Source: Roseovarius amoyensis
GTDB lineage: Bacteria > Pseudomonadota > Alphaproteobacteria > Rhodobacterales > Rhodobacteraceae
Direction: 5' to 3'
DNA length: 64,000 nucleotides
NCBI RefSeq assembly: GCF_003260265.1
Contig: NZ_QITQ01000005.1
Coordinates: 62,001 to 126,000 of the forward strand
Shown here: in pieces, positions 8,461-17,845 of the stretch
Numbering within the stretch: position 1 is the stretch's first letter
How the letters are laid out: each line of letters begins with the position of its first letter
Made by a program: the position numbers and the translations under genes
Notes under the pieces: generated by a model
What the model saw: only the letters and a program-made list of their open reading frames with translations
What the model was told of the DNA's origin: nothing
The model's database searches: none

Positions 8461-9411
8461 TCATGCCGGTTCCCGCACGGTGCGGGGCAGCTTGAACTCG
8501 ACATTTTCGGTGGCGGTCTCAACCGTCTCCAGCGTCACCTCATAGCGTGCCTTCACCGCGTCGATCACCTCGTTCACCAGCACCTCGGGGGCACTGGCCC
8601 CGGCGGTCAGCCCCAGCCTGCGCACGCCGTCAAGCGCGCGCCAGTCGATATCGGCGGCCCGCTGCACCAGCTGGGCATAACCACAGCCCGCCTTGCGACC
8701 GACCTCGACCAGCCGGCGTGAGTTCGATGAATTCGGCGCGCCCACCACCAGCATCGCCTCGGCGCGTGACGCGATGGTCTTTACCGCCTCCTGCCGGTTG
8801 GTGGTGGCATAGCAGATGTCTTTCTTGTGGGGCCCGACGATGGCGGGAAAGCGCGCCTTCAGCGCGGCGACGATTTCGGTGGTGTCATCGACCGACAGTG
8901 TCGTCTGGGTGACGAATGCCAGCCTGTCGGGGGCGCGCACGTCAAGGCCGGCCACATCGGCGGGGGTTTCCACCAGCAGCACCTCGCCCGGGGGCAGCTG
9001 GCCCATCGTGCCGATTGTCTCGGGGTGGCCTGCATGGCCGATCATCACGATCTGCATGCCCGCCTCGGCGTGGCGCTCGGCCTCGATGTGAACCTTGGAC
9101 ACCAGCGGGCAGGTGGCGTCGACATAGATCATCTCGCGGCGGGCGGCCTCGGCCGGCACCGCCTTGGGCACGCCGTGGGCGGAAAAGATCACCGGCCGGT
9201 CGTCGGGGCATTCGTCGAGTTCCTCGACAAAGATCGCGCCCTTGGCGCGCAGATCGTCGACCACATATTTGTTGTGCACGATCTCGTGGCGGACATAGAC
9301 GGGCGCGCCCCATTTTCCGAGCGCCATCTCGACGATCTTGATCGCCCGGTCGACCCCGGCGCAAAACCCGCGCGGGGCGGCAAGGTAAAGTGTCAGCGGC
9401 GATTTGGTCAT
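8461..9411 (-). CDS. ispH: 4-hydroxy-3-methylbut-2-enyl diphosphate reductase
   Basis: The 316-residue enzyme makes IPP and DMAPP in the last step of the MEP isoprenoid pathway. The three cysteines that hold the Fe-S cluster are visible at C17 ([11 protein letters not shown]), C101 (DATCPLVSK) and C200 ([10 protein letters not shown]). The conserved motifs [22 protein letters not shown] and LTAGASAP are also in place. The ATG at 9411 was chosen because the family starts just before [12 protein letters not shown]. It leads a likely minus-strand operon towards rnhA. Confidence 0.97.
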   Translation of the reverse strand: MTKSPLTLYLAAPRGFCAGVDRAIKIVEMALGKWGAPVYVRHEIVHNKYVVDDLRAKGAIFVEELDECPDDRPVIFSAHGVPKAVPAEAARREMIYVDATCPLVSKVHIEAERHAEAGMQIVMIGHAGHPETIGTMGQLPPGEVLLVETPADVAGLDVRAPDRLAFVTQTTLSVDDTTEIVAALKARFPAIVGPHKKDICYATTNRQEAVKTIASRAEAMLVVGAPNSSNSRRLVEVGRKAGCGYAQLVQRAADIDWRALDGVRRLGLTAGASAPEVLVNEVIDAVKARYEVTLETVETATENVEFKLPRTVREPA

Positions 9412-9517
9412 GCGGCCTCCGGTCTGCGGGCAACAGGTAAAGCCATGCGCCGCCCGCGTCCAGAGCAAGGGCGCGCATTGGCGTCACGGGCCGGTCGGCC
9501 CGCGATGGCGGCGGGCC

Positions 9518-10096
9518 TCATTCCTCGGTGGAAAAGCTGCTTTCGTGCTCGCCGTTGTGATGATGTTCGCGCGGCGGGCGGCCGATCACGTCCTTCAGGT
9601 CGTCCAGTTCGATGAAATTGTCGGCCTGCCGGCGCAGGTCATCGGCGATCATCGGTGGCTGGCTGCGAATGGTCGAGACGACCGAGACGCGAACGCCCTG
9701 GCGTTGCAGGCTTTCCACCAGCGGCCGAAAATCGCCATCGCCCGAGAACAGCACGATATGATCGCCCCTTGGCGCCAGTTCCATGGCATCGACCGCAAGC
9801 TCGATGTCCATGTTGCCCTTTATCTTTCGCCGTCCCTGGCTGTCGGTGTATTCCTTGGCCGGTTTGGTGACCATGGAAAAGCCGTTATAATGCAGCCAGT
9901 CGGCCAGCGGGCGGATCGGCGAATATTCGTCGTTTTCCAGCAACGCGGTATAGTAGAAAGCGCGCAGCAACTTGCCCCGGCGCATGAATTCTGCGCGCAA
10001 CAGCTTGTAGTCGATGTCGAACCCAAGTGCCTTTGCAGCCGCGTAAATGTTTGAGCCATCAATGAACAGCGCCAGCCGTTCGTCCTTGTAAAACAT
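9518..10096 (-). CDS. NYN-domain (LabA/DUF88) protein, putative RNase
   Basis: The 192-residue protein has the PIN-like NYN fold: an acidic LFIDGSNIY near residue 10, KGNMDIELAVDAM near residue 93 and LFSGDGDFRPLVESL near residue 116, giving the aspartates that bind metal in this family. Relatives are LabA/DUF88 proteins, thought to act on RNA. The C-terminus is a short low-complexity His/Glu/Ser tail. The ATG is preceded by AAAGGGAT. It is divergent from folK across a relatively A/T-rich 150-bp gap that probably holds both promoters. Confidence 0.88.
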   Translation of the reverse strand: MFYKDERLALFIDGSNIYAAAKALGFDIDYKLLRAEFMRRGKLLRAFYYTALLENDEYSPIRPLADWLHYNGFSMVTKPAKEYTDSQGRRKIKGNMDIELAVDAMELAPRGDHIVLFSGDGDFRPLVESLQRQGVRVSVVSTIRSQPPMIADDLRRQADNFIELDDLKDVIGRPPREHHHNGEHESSFSTEE

Positions 10097-10247
10097 CCAA
10101 ATCCCTTTCAGAATTCACGCCCGGTCCGGAATGAGTGGTAAGGAATTTATGCCGGAGAGGACGCTCGGAAATTAGGATTTTGAATGCCAATTCACAAGAG
10201 TTTTCGCCGGGACCAAGCGCCGCAAACCGCGAGGCGGGTGTTGCAAT

Positions 10248-10829
10248 TTGTCACACCATAACGATTTTGTGATTGCTTTGGGGGCAAATCTGCCCTCGCC
10301 AGCCGGGGCGCCAGAGGTGACGCTGCGCGCCGCGATTGACCGGCTCACACGGCGGGGCGCGCGGGGAATGCGCGTCAGCCGGTTCTTTCGGACCCCCTGT
10401 TTTCCGCCGGGCGCGGGGCCGGATTACGTTAACGCCGCCGCGGTCATGCGCCTTGACGGCGGGCCGGAGGAAGCACTGGATTGCCTGCACGCGACAGAGG
10501 CCGAATTCGGGCGTGAAAGAGCGCGCCGCTGGGGGCGGCGGACGCTTGACCTGGACCTGATCGCGCATGGCGAACAGGTGCTGCCCGATCGCGCCACCCA
10601 CGACCGCTGGCGCGGCCTGCCGCCCGAAAGCCAGATCGCGCATACCCCCGACCGGCTGATCCTGCCGCATCCGCGGCTGCAGGACCGCGCCTTCGTGCTG
10701 GTTCCGCTGGCCGATGTGGCCCCGGATTGGCGTCACCCGGTACTGGGAAAAACCGTGCGCGAGATGCTGTTGGCGCTGCCGCACGAGGCCCTTTCCGAGG
10801 TGGTGCCATTACCGGTGCAGGGGGCGTGA
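10248..10829 (+). CDS. folK: 6-hydroxymethyl-7,8-dihydropterin pyrophosphokinase
   Basis: The 193-residue protein catalyses the ATP-dependent pyrophosphorylation step of folate synthesis. It opens with FVIALGANLPSPAG and carries the HPPK signature RRWGRRTLDLDLIAHG, then LILPHPRLQDRAFVLVPLADV. The start is not ATG: a TTG at 10248, with GAGGCGGG upstream, is used here, but a GTG seven codons downstream (10269) is also possible. The product is about 30 residues longer than E. coli HPPK because of an insertion after the signature. Confidence 0.92.
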   Translation: MSHHNDFVIALGANLPSPAGAPEVTLRAAIDRLTRRGARGMRVSRFFRTPCFPPGAGPDYVNAAAVMRLDGGPEEALDCLHATEAEFGRERARRWGRRTLDLDLIAHGEQVLPDRATHDRWRGLPPESQIAHTPDRLILPHPRLQDRAFVLVPLADVAPDWRHPVLGKTVREMLLALPHEALSEVVPLPVQGA

Positions 10830-10837
10830 TTAGACGC

Positions 10838-10866
10838 TTGTAAACCCTGCGGAGAGGCTATAGATA
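10838..10866 (+). promoter_or_regulatory. Candidate promoter of rpoZ
   Basis: TTGTAA, a 17-nt spacer and TAGATA lie 40 nt upstream of the rpoZ ATG in the 77-nt gap after folK, giving a sigma-70-like arrangement with room for a leader and the GGAGG site. Confidence 0.45.
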
Positions 10867-10906
10867 CAGGTCTTCCCGCCGAATATGACAACCGCTTGGA
10901 GGTCTC

Positions 10907-11263
10907 ATGGCCCGCGTGACAACCGAAGACTGCGTCGACAAGGTTCCGAACCGGTTCGAGCTGGTGATGCTCGCCGCGCATCGCGCGCGCGAGATTGCTG
11001 CCGGCGCTCCGCTGACAGTGGACCGTGACAACGACAAGAACCCGGTAGTGGCACTGCGTGAAATCGCCGAAGAGACGCAATCGGCCGATGATCTGCGCGA
11101 ACGCCTGATCGAGTCGAACCAGACCCAGATCGAGGTTGACGAGCCGGAAGAGGATTCCATGGCCCTGCTGATGGGTGGTGAGCCCGACAAGCCGGCCGAG
11201 GACGATATGCCTGGCGAAGAGGATCTTCTCAGGCAACTCATGGCGGCGCAGGGGCAGGGCTGA
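10907..11263 (+). CDS. rpoZ: RNA polymerase omega subunit
   Basis: The 118-residue protein starts [20 protein letters not shown], the conserved omega N-terminus, followed by [11 protein letters not shown] and [13 protein letters not shown]. The acidic C-terminal extension after residue 85 is typical of alphaproteobacterial omega. Omega stabilises the beta-prime subunit of the core enzyme and in many bacteria helps bind ppGpp. The ppGpp synthetase gene follows 31 nt later. A GGAGG precedes the ATG. Confidence 0.97.
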   Translation: MARVTTEDCVDKVPNRFELVMLAAHRAREIAAGAPLTVDRDNDKNPVVALREIAEETQSADDLRERLIESNQTQIEVDEPEEDSMALLMGGEPDKPAEDDMPGEEDLLRQLMAAQGQG

Positions 11264-11294
11264 AACCTGCCCCCGGTTCGGGGATTGGGCTAGG

Positions 11295-13430
11295 ATGATC
11301 GCGGTCGAGGACCTCATCGAGCTGGTCCGCACCTACAACCCCAGAACTGACGAAAAGCTGATCACCGCGGCCTATGACTTCGGCCGCGAGATGCATGAGG
11401 GTCAGTGCCGCCATTCCGGCGAACCCTATTTCAGCCACCCCGCCGCCGTCGCCGCGATTCTGGCCGAACAGCGGCTGGACGATGCCACGATCGTCACCGC
11501 GCTGCTGCACGACACCGTCGAAGACACGCGGGCATCCTATGCGATGGTGGCTGAGCGATTCGGCCCCGAGATCGCCGACCTGGTCGATGGTGTGACCAAG
11601 CTGACCAAGCTGCAGCTTTCCAGCACCGAGACCCAGCAGGCTGAGAATTTCCGCAAGCTGTTTATCGCCATGTCCAAGGATCTGCGCGTGATCCTGGTCA
11701 AGCTGGCCGACCGGCTGCACAACATGCGCACGATCAAGGCGATGCGCCCCGAAAAGCAGCTCAAGAAGGCGCGCGAGACGATGGATATCTTTGCGCCGCT
11801 GGCCGGGCGCATGGGCATGCAGTGGATGCGCGAAGAGCTGGAAGACCTGGCATTTCGGGTGATCAACCCCGAGGCGCGCGCCTCTATCATCCGCCGTTTC
11901 ATCACCTTGCAGAAAGAGGCCGGCGACGTCATCGAGCGCATCACCGGCGACATGCGTCTTGAGCTTGACCGCGCCGGGATCGAGGCTGACGTGCTGGGCC
12001 GGGCCAAGAAGCCCTATTCGATCTGGCGCAAGATGCAGGAAAAGGAGATGGGGTTTTCCCGCCTTTCCGACATCTACGGCTTTCGCGTCATCACCAGGTC
12101 GGAAGAGGATTGTTATCGCGTTCTGGGGGCGATCCACCGGCGCTGGCGGGCGGTGCCGGGGCGGTTCAAGGACTATATCAGTCAGCCCAAGTCGAACGGC
12201 TATCGTTCCATCCACACCACGGTGTCGGGGCGCGACGGCAAGCGAGTCGAGGTGCAGATCCGTACCCAGGCCATGCATGACGTGGCCGAAACCGGGGTTG
12301 CGGCGCACTGGTCCTATCGTGACGGCGTGCCGTCCGAGAACCCCTTTGCCGTCGATCCCGCGCGCTGGATCGCGACCCTGACCGAACAATTCGACAAGGA
12401 AGAAGATCACGAAGATTTCCTCGAGGCGGTCAAGCTGGAGATGTACACCGACAAGGTGTTCTGCTTTACCCCCAAGGGCGACGTGGTCAAGCTGCCCCGG
12501 GGTGCGACGCCGATCGACTTTGCCTATGCCATTCATACCCGCATCGGGCATGCCTGCGTCGGCGCCAAGATCGACGGCATGCGGGTGCCGCTGTGGACCC
12601 GCATCAAGAACGGTCAGTCGGTCGAGGTGATCACCGCCGACGGGCAGACGCCGCAGGCCACCTGGCTGGACATCGCCACCACCGGCAAGGCGCGCGCCGC
12701 CATCCGCCGCGCCCTGCGCGAACTGGACCGCGACCGCTATATCAAGCTGGGGCGCGAACTGGCGCGCTCGGCCTTTGAACATGTGCGTAAGCGGGCCACC
12801 GAAAAGGCGCTGACGACGGCGGCCAAGACATTGCGCCTGACCGATGCCAACGAGGTGCTGGCGCGGCTGGGCAGTGCCGAGCTGACCGCGCGGCAGGTGC
12901 TGAACGCGGTCTATCCCGACATCGTGCCGGACGACAGCAACGTCGTCGGCCGCGACCGGGCGGTGATCGGGCTGGGGCGCAACCAGAGCTTTGAGCGCGC
13001 GCGCTGCTGCCAGCCGCTGCCGGGCGAGCGCATCGTCGGCATCACGTTTCGCGGCAAGGGCGTGGTGGTGCATGCCATCGACTGTGCCTCGCTGTCCCAG
13101 TACGAGGATCAGCCGGCGCGCTGGCTGGACCTGCAATGGCACGCGGGCAAGCACCCGGCGGCCTATGATGTGACGCTTGACGTCACCATCGGCAATGACG
13201 CCGGTGTGCTTGGGCGCATTTGCACATTGATCGGCGAGCAGAAGGCCAATATCTCGGACCTGACGTTTGTCGACCGCAAGCCGGATTTCTATCGGCTGCT
13301 GATTGACGTGGAATTGCGTGATGCCGAACATCTGCATGGCATCATCTCGGCGCTGGACGCGGAAAGCGACGTGGCTTCGGTAGAACGCTACCGTGATCCG
13401 GCCCGCGCCGGTGGTGGCATGAAACACTAG
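11295..13430 (+). CDS. spoT: Bifunctional (p)ppGpp synthetase/hydrolase (RSH)
   Basis: The 711-residue protein has the full RSH layout. The HD hydrolase domain occupies about 20-170, with YFSHPAAVAAIL, ALLHDTVEDT and KLADRLHNMRT intact. The synthetase domain (about 230-340) carries KDYISQPKSNGYRSIHTTV. A TGS domain (about 390-450) starts FCFTPKGDVVKLPRGATP, and a C-terminal ACT domain covers about 640-705. Both catalytic domains look functional, as expected for the single RSH of alphaproteobacteria. The ATG at 11295 fits the family start IAVEDLIELVRTYNP. It sits between rpoZ and a DUF2062 gene. Confidence 0.95.
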   Translation: MIAVEDLIELVRTYNPRTDEKLITAAYDFGREMHEGQCRHSGEPYFSHPAAVAAILAEQRLDDATIVTALLHDTVEDTRASYAMVAERFGPEIADLVDGVTKLTKLQLSSTETQQAENFRKLFIAMSKDLRVILVKLADRLHNMRTIKAMRPEKQLKKARETMDIFAPLAGRMGMQWMREELEDLAFRVINPEARASIIRRFITLQKEAGDVIERITGDMRLELDRAGIEADVLGRAKKPYSIWRKMQEKEMGFSRLSDIYGFRVITRSEEDCYRVLGAIHRRWRAVPGRFKDYISQPKSNGYRSIHTTVSGRDGKRVEVQIRTQAMHDVAETGVAAHWSYRDGVPSENPFAVDPARWIATLTEQFDKEEDHEDFLEAVKLEMYTDKVFCFTPKGDVVKLPRGATPIDFAYAIHTRIGHACVGAKIDGMRVPLWTRIKNGQSVEVITADGQTPQATWLDIATTGKARAAIRRALRELDRDRYIKLGRELARSAFEHVRKRATEKALTTAAKTLRLTDANEVLARLGSAELTARQVLNAVYPDIVPDDSNVVGRDRAVIGLGRNQSFERARCCQPLPGERIVGITFRGKGVVVHAIDCASLSQYEDQPARWLDLQWHAGKHPAAYDVTLDVTIGNDAGVLGRICTLIGEQKANISDLTFVDRKPDFYRLLIDVELRDAEHLHGIISALDAESDVASVERYRDPARAGGGMKH

Positions 13431-13447
13431 GGTGGGGGTCGCGCGAC

Positions 13448-14179
13448 GTGGTGTTCAAGCGCCGGGACAAACGCCCCTTTTGGCGGGCCGTGTTAGAAAC
13501 CGTCTGGCCCCGGGGCGGCTGGACGCGGGCGTTCTATTACATCCGCCACCGCCTGCGCCGCCTGCCTGATCCGCCCCATCGCATCGCCCGCGGCGTCTTT
13601 GTCGGTATTCTCGTTACCTTCTCGCCGTTCTTCGGCATGCATTTCGTCCTAGCGGCGCTGCTGGCCAAGATTATGCGCGGCAACATCATCGCGTCCTTGC
13701 TGGCGACCTTTGTCGGCAACCCTCTGACGTTCCTTCCGATCGCGACGATCTCGTTTCAGACGGGGAATTTCCTGCTTGGGCGGACCTTTGACAGGGACTT
13801 TGGCGCGCATCGTTCCCTGGCCGGAAAATTTGCGGATGCCTGGGGGGACCTGACGCATAATTTCATGGCCATCTTCACAGACCAGACGGCCGACTGGCAT
13901 GGTCTTTACATATTCTACGACGAGGTGTTCTTTCCCTACATGATCGGCGGCGTTCTTCCCGGTCTCATCGCCGGGGTCGTGGGGTACTATGTCAGCCTGC
14001 CGGTCATCCAGGCCTATCAGAACCGGCGCAAGGGTCGGATCAAGGCCAAGCTGAAGGCACTGAGGGAAAAGGCCGCGGCCCGGGTCGAGGCGGGCGATAA
14101 GGGCGATGCGGCCGTGCCGGGCCGCGAGCGGAAAGACGAGCGGAGAGACAAGGGAGGACGACAAGATGCCGGCAACTGA
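13448..14179 (+). CDS. DUF2062 membrane protein
   Basis: This 243-residue protein starts at GTG 17 nt after the RSH stop. The DUF2062 core is visible: [20 protein letters not shown], then [20 protein letters not shown], then [22 protein letters not shown], with a further C-terminal membrane segment ([19 protein letters not shown]). The biochemical role is unknown; the family recurs next to RSH and pdxJ in Rhodobacterales. The last 40 residues are a charged Lys/Arg/Glu/Asp/Ala tail whose codons run into the ribosome site and start of pdxJ. Confidence 0.85.
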   Translation: MVFKRRDKRPFWRAVLETVWPRGGWTRAFYYIRHRLRRLPDPPHRIARGVFVGILVTFSPFFGMHFVLAALLAKIMRGNIIASLLATFVGNPLTFLPIATISFQTGNFLLGRTFDRDFGAHRSLAGKFADAWGDLTHNFMAIFTDQTADWHGLYIFYDEVFFPYMIGGVLPGLIAGVVGYYVSLPVIQAYQNRRKGRIKAKLKALREKAAARVEAGDKGDAAVPGRERKDERRDKGGRQDAGN

Positions 14180-14915
14180 ACTGCGTCTCGGCGTTAACAT
14201 CGACCACGTTGCGACCGTGCGCAACGCGCGCGGCGGCAGCTATCCCGACCCCGTGCGCGCCGCCAAGCTGGCCGAAGAGGCCGGCGCCGATGGCATCACC
14301 GCGCATCTGCGCGAAGATCGCCGCCACATAGTGGACGCCGATATTGAGACGCTGGTGGCGGCGCTCTCGGTGCCGCTCAACTTCGAGATGGCGGCGACCG
14401 AAGAGATGCAGTCGATCGCACTGCGCCACCGCCCGCACGCGGTCTGCATCGTGCCCGAAAAGCGCGAGGAACGCACCACCGAGGGCGGGCTTGACGTCGC
14501 CCGCGAAGAGGACCGCCTGGCGCGGTTCATCGCCCCGCTGCGCGAGGCCGGCTGCCGGGTGTCGCTGTTTGTGGGCGCCGAGCGCACCCAGATCGATGCT
14601 GCCGCCCGTGTCGGCGCGCAGGTGATCGAGCTGCACACCGGCGCCTATTGCGATGCCCATGCCGAGGGCCGCATCGAGGCGCGCGACAGCGAATTCACTG
14701 CCCTGCGCGAGATGGCCGCCCACGCCCATTCGCTGGGGCTGGAGGTGCATGCCGGCCACGGGCTGACCTATGACACGGTCACGCCCATCGCCGCCTTTCC
14801 CGAGGTGAAGGAACTCAACATCGGTCACTTCCTGATCGGCGAGGCGATCTTTCGCGGCCTCAAGCCGGCCATCGCCGAGATGCGCCGCCTGATGGCCGCC
14901 GCCCGCGCGTCATGA
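14166..14915 (+). CDS. pdxJ: Pyridoxine 5'-phosphate synthase
   Basis: The 249-residue TIM-barrel enzyme condenses 3-amino-2-oxopropyl phosphate with deoxyxylulose 5-phosphate in vitamin B6 synthesis. Signature segments are [19 protein letters not shown] at the N-terminus, [60 protein letters not shown] and [14 protein letters not shown]. The ATG was chosen from AGGGAGG spacing and the family start; it lies inside the 3' end of the DUF2062 gene. It overlaps acpS by 4 nt. Confidence 0.97.
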   Translation: MPATELRLGVNIDHVATVRNARGGSYPDPVRAAKLAEEAGADGITAHLREDRRHIVDADIETLVAALSVPLNFEMAATEEMQSIALRHRPHAVCIVPEKREERTTEGGLDVAREEDRLARFIAPLREAGCRVSLFVGAERTQIDAAARVGAQVIELHTGAYCDAHAEGRIEARDSEFTALREMAAHAHSLGLEVHAGHGLTYDTVTPIAAFPEVKELNIGHFLIGEAIFRGLKPAIAEMRRLMAAARAS

Positions 14916-15334
14916 TCCTGGGCATCGGCACCGACCTGGCCAATATCGACCGCATCGCCGGCACGCTGGAACGTTTCGGTGACCGCTTTCGCAACCGCGT
15001 CTTTACCGAGACCGAACAGCGCAAGGCCGACCGGCGGGCCGACACTGCCGGCACCTATGCCAAGCGCTGGGCCGCCAAGGAGGCCTGTTCAAAGGCGCTG
15101 GGCACCGGGCTGCGCATGGGCATCGCCTGGCGCGACATGGCAGTGCACAACATCGACACCGGCCAGCCGATGATGGTGGTCACGGGATGGGCCATCGAAC
15201 GGCTGGCCGGAATGACCCCGCCGGGGCACGAGGCGGTGATCCATGTGTCGCTGACCGATGACCATCCCTGGGCGCAGGCCTTTGTCGTGATCGAGGCGCG
15301 GCCGCTGGCCGGAACAGCCCAAGCTGTAACTTGA
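14912..15334 (+). CDS. acpS: Holo-[acyl-carrier-protein] synthase
   Basis: The 140-residue enzyme transfers 4'-phosphopantetheine from CoA to acyl carrier protein. The N-terminal [15 protein letters not shown] holds the metal-binding Asp, and [15 protein letters not shown] is the second signature with the catalytic Glu. It is translationally coupled to pdxJ (ATGA overlap) and precedes lepB by about 60 nt. The length is the usual one for AcpS. Confidence 0.96.
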   Translation: MILGIGTDLANIDRIAGTLERFGDRFRNRVFTETEQRKADRRADTAGTYAKRWAAKEACSKALGTGLRMGIAWRDMAVHNIDTGQPMMVVTGWAIERLAGMTPPGHEAVIHVSLTDDHPWAQAFVVIEARPLAGTAQAVT

Positions 15335-15359
15335 CACCCCTGCCCCCAACGCCCAAGAA
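15331..15359 (+). promoter_or_regulatory. Possible promoter of lepB
   Basis: A perfect TTGACA -35 overlaps the acpS stop codon. A 17-nt spacer leads to CAAGAA, a poor -10, which is common in GC-rich alphaproteobacteria. It would start transcription about 30 nt before the lepB ATG. Confidence 0.3.
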
Positions 15360-15395
15360 GCGCGGGGCACGGGCAGGCGAAAGGCACCGACAGGC

Positions 15396-16232
15396 ATGGC
15401 TGAAGAAGGCAAGAAATCGGGCGCGATTTGGGAAACCGTCAAGACGGTCTTTTGGGCGCTGCTTATCGCGGGCATCTTTCGGACCCTCTTTTTTCAGCCC
15501 TTCTGGATCCCGTCGGGGTCGATGAAGGACACGCTGCTGATCGGTGATTTCCTGTTCGTCAACAAGATGGCCTATGGCTATTCCTACGCCTCCTGCCCGA
15601 CCATCCGCATCGCCAGCCTCGGCGTGGATATCGACGCGCAAAAGCTGTGCGGTTTTCTTGACGGCGACAACACCCGCCTGCTGGGGTCGGAACCCGAGCG
15701 CGGCGACATCATCGTGTTTCGCCATCCGGTTCACGGGACTGACTTTATCAAGCGCCTGATCGGCCTGCCGGGCGACCGTATCCAGATGCGCGACGGGGTG
15801 CTGCATATCAATGACGAGCCGGTGCAGTTGCAGCCCGACGGAAACTTTTCCGAGGTAAAGGAACGCCAGGGCCCGCTGCAGTCAACGCCGCGTTGTGAGA
15901 ACGACCCTGTCGGCCTGGGCGGCGAATGCCTGAAGTCGCGCCAGATCGAAACGCTGCCGGGCGGGCGCGCGCATGGCATCCTGAACATCACCCGCCAGTC
16001 GACCGACAATACCGGCGTCTATACCGTGCCGGAGGGTCATTATTTCTTTATGGGTGACAACCGCGACAACTCGACCGACAGCCGTGTGCCGCTGGCCGCC
16101 GGCGGAGTCGGGTTCGTGCCCTATGAAAACCTGATCGGGCGGGCGAACCGGGTGATCTTTTCCTCGGCCGGGCGGTCTATGCTGTTCTTCTGGACATGGC
16201 GCGGCGACCGCTTTTTCGAGCGGCTGGAATGA
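15396..16232 (+). CDS. lepB: Signal peptidase I
   Basis: The 278-residue protein has an N-terminal membrane helix (about 15-33), the catalytic serine in [16 protein letters not shown] and the catalytic lysine in [29 protein letters not shown] is the C-terminal conserved box. It cleaves Sec and Tat signal peptides on the periplasmic side. A cysteine-containing insertion between residues 60 and 180 (ASCPT, KLCGF, RCEND, GECLK) could form disulfides in the periplasmic domain. It overlaps rnc by 4 nt. Confidence 0.96.
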   Translation: MAEEGKKSGAIWETVKTVFWALLIAGIFRTLFFQPFWIPSGSMKDTLLIGDFLFVNKMAYGYSYASCPTIRIASLGVDIDAQKLCGFLDGDNTRLLGSEPERGDIIVFRHPVHGTDFIKRLIGLPGDRIQMRDGVLHINDEPVQLQPDGNFSEVKERQGPLQSTPRCENDPVGLGGECLKSRQIETLPGGRAHGILNITRQSTDNTGVYTVPEGHYFFMGDNRDNSTDSRVPLAAGGVGFVPYENLIGRANRVIFSSAGRSMLFFWTWRGDRFFERLE

Positions 16233-16918
16233 AACTGTCGGCCGAGATGAAAGCCTTTGAGGGCCGTCTCGGGCACCACTTCGCGCGGCCCGAACTGCTG
16301 GTTCGGGCGCTGACGCATCCGTCCATGTCATCGCCGGACCGCGATGATAACCAGCGGCTGGAGTTCCTTGGCGACAGGGTGCTGGGGCTGGTCATGGCCG
16401 AGGCCCTGCTGGAACGCGATAAAGAGGCTGAAGAGGGCCAGCTTGCGCCCCGTTTCAACGCGCTGGTCCGCAAGGAGGCCTGCGCCGATGTCGCCCGCGA
16501 AATCGACCTTGGCAAGGTGCTGCGGCTGGGGCGTTCGGAAATGCTGTCGGGCGGGCGGCGCAAGCAGGCGCTTTTGGGTGACGCGATGGAGGCGGTGATC
16601 GCGGCGGTCTATCGCGATGCCGGGTTCGAGGCCGCGCGCGACGTGGTGTTGCGGCTTTGGGGCGCGCGCATCGACACGGTCAAGGCGGATGCCCGCGACG
16701 CCAAGACGGCATTGCAGGAATGGGCGCAGGGCCGGGGCCTGCCGCCGCCCGACTATGTGCAGACCGCGCGCAGCGGGCCTGATCATGCGCCCCAATTCAC
16801 CATCGAGGCGCGGCTGAAAAACGGCGAGGCTGCGACGGCGACCGCCGGCTCCAAACGCCAGGCCGAACAGGCGGCGGCCAAGGCATTGCTGGATCGCATG
16901 GCGTCCGGGGACGGTTAA
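16229..16918 (+). CDS. rnc: Ribonuclease III
   Basis: The 229-residue endonuclease cleaves double-stranded RNA in rRNA and mRNA processing. The signature [18 protein letters not shown] lies near residue 45, and [14 protein letters not shown] holds the second acidic cluster. A dsRNA-binding domain follows from about residue 150 ([20 protein letters not shown]) to the end. The start overlaps the lepB stop (ATGA). In relatives era follows directly; here a transporter gene lies between. Confidence 0.96.
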   Translation: MKLSAEMKAFEGRLGHHFARPELLVRALTHPSMSSPDRDDNQRLEFLGDRVLGLVMAEALLERDKEAEEGQLAPRFNALVRKEACADVAREIDLGKVLRLGRSEMLSGGRRKQALLGDAMEAVIAAVYRDAGFEAARDVVLRLWGARIDTVKADARDAKTALQEWAQGRGLPPPDYVQTARSGPDHAPQFTIEARLKNGEAATATAGSKRQAEQAAAKALLDRMASGDG

Positions 16919-16923
16919 GCGCC

Positions 16924-17814
16924 ATGGTCGGTGGCAACGGGCGCGGCGCCGTCTTCATGATCCTGGCGATGGCCGCCTTCAGTATCGAGGACGTTCTTTA
17001 CAAGTCGGCGGTGCAGACCTACCCGCCGGGTCAGGCGTTGATCCTGTTCGGCATCATGGGGCTGGGCCTGTTCGCGGCGCTGTCATGGGTGCGGGGCGAG
17101 GTGATCTGGCACCCCGCCATATCAACCCGCCCGATGATCCTGCGCTGCGTGTTCGAACTGGCCGGACGGCTTTTCTATGCGCTGGCGCTGGCCACCACGA
17201 CGCTCGCGGCGACCTCGGCCATCCTGCAGGCGACGCCGCTGGTGGTCAGCCTCGGCGCGGTGCTGTTCCTGGGCGAACGGGTCGGCTGGCGCCGCTGGGG
17301 CGCGATGATCGTCGGCTTTGTCGGGGTTCTGCTGGTTCTGCGCCCGACGCCCGGTGCGTTCGAACCGGCGGCGATCTTTGCCGTTCTGGGCATGATCGGG
17401 TTCGCCGGGCGCGACCTGGCGACACGGGCCAGCCCGCCGGCGATGTCGATGGCGCAACTGGGCAGCCTGGGCTTTGCGATGCTGCCGCTCGCGGGCGTGG
17501 TGCTGATGCTGGCCGGGGGCGAGGCACCGGAACTGCCGCCGGTGGCCATTTTCTGGCGGCTGGGTGCGGCGGCAGCTGTCGGGGTTCTGGCCTATGGCGC
17601 GCTGACCCAGGCGATGCGGTCGGGCGAGGTGGGGGTGGTGACACCCTTCCGTTATACAAGGCTGGCCTTTGCGCTGATCCTGGCGGTGCTGGTGTTCGGC
17701 GAGCGGCCCGACATGCTGACATTGCTGGGCGGCGCGGTGATCGTGGCAAGCGGGCTTTACACCCTGGTGCGGTCGCGCGGGCAAAGGCTGGCGCAGCCCA
17801 CTGATTTGGGCTAA
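16924..17814 (+). CDS. DMT-superfamily (EamA) transporter
   Basis: The 296-residue protein has about ten hydrophobic segments in two EamA halves. Typical motifs are AATSAILQATPLVVSLGAV with LGERVGWRRWGAM closing the first half, and VVTPFRYTRLAFALILAVL with GERPDMLTLLGGAVIV closing the second. Relatives export or import amino acids or metabolites; the substrate is unknown. It starts 5 nt after rnc and ends 31 nt before era, so it has been placed into the rnc-era operon on the same strand. Confidence 0.88.
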   Translation: MVGGNGRGAVFMILAMAAFSIEDVLYKSAVQTYPPGQALILFGIMGLGLFAALSWVRGEVIWHPAISTRPMILRCVFELAGRLFYALALATTTLAATSAILQATPLVVSLGAVLFLGERVGWRRWGAMIVGFVGVLLVLRPTPGAFEPAAIFAVLGMIGFAGRDLATRASPPAMSMAQLGSLGFAMLPLAGVVLMLAGGEAPELPPVAIFWRLGAAAAVGVLAYGALTQAMRSGEVGVVTPFRYTRLAFALILAVLVFGERPDMLTLLGGAVIVASGLYTLVRSRGQRLAQPTDLG

Positions 17815-17845
17815 TGGGCGTGTCTTGACAAAAGGAGAGGCGCCC

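Noticed and set aside
10830-10906. tRNA or small RNA gene in the folK-rpoZ gap
   Set aside because: The gap has promoter-like hexamers and no cloverleaf; other gaps were checked by eye with the same result.
11238-13427. 729-codon open frame on the minus strand opposite the RSH gene
   Set aside because: It mirrors the GC-rich codon pattern of the real gene, has no domain, and the plus strand encodes a complete RSH protein. Similar long antisense frames opposite the VWA and molybdopterin genes were left out for the same reason.
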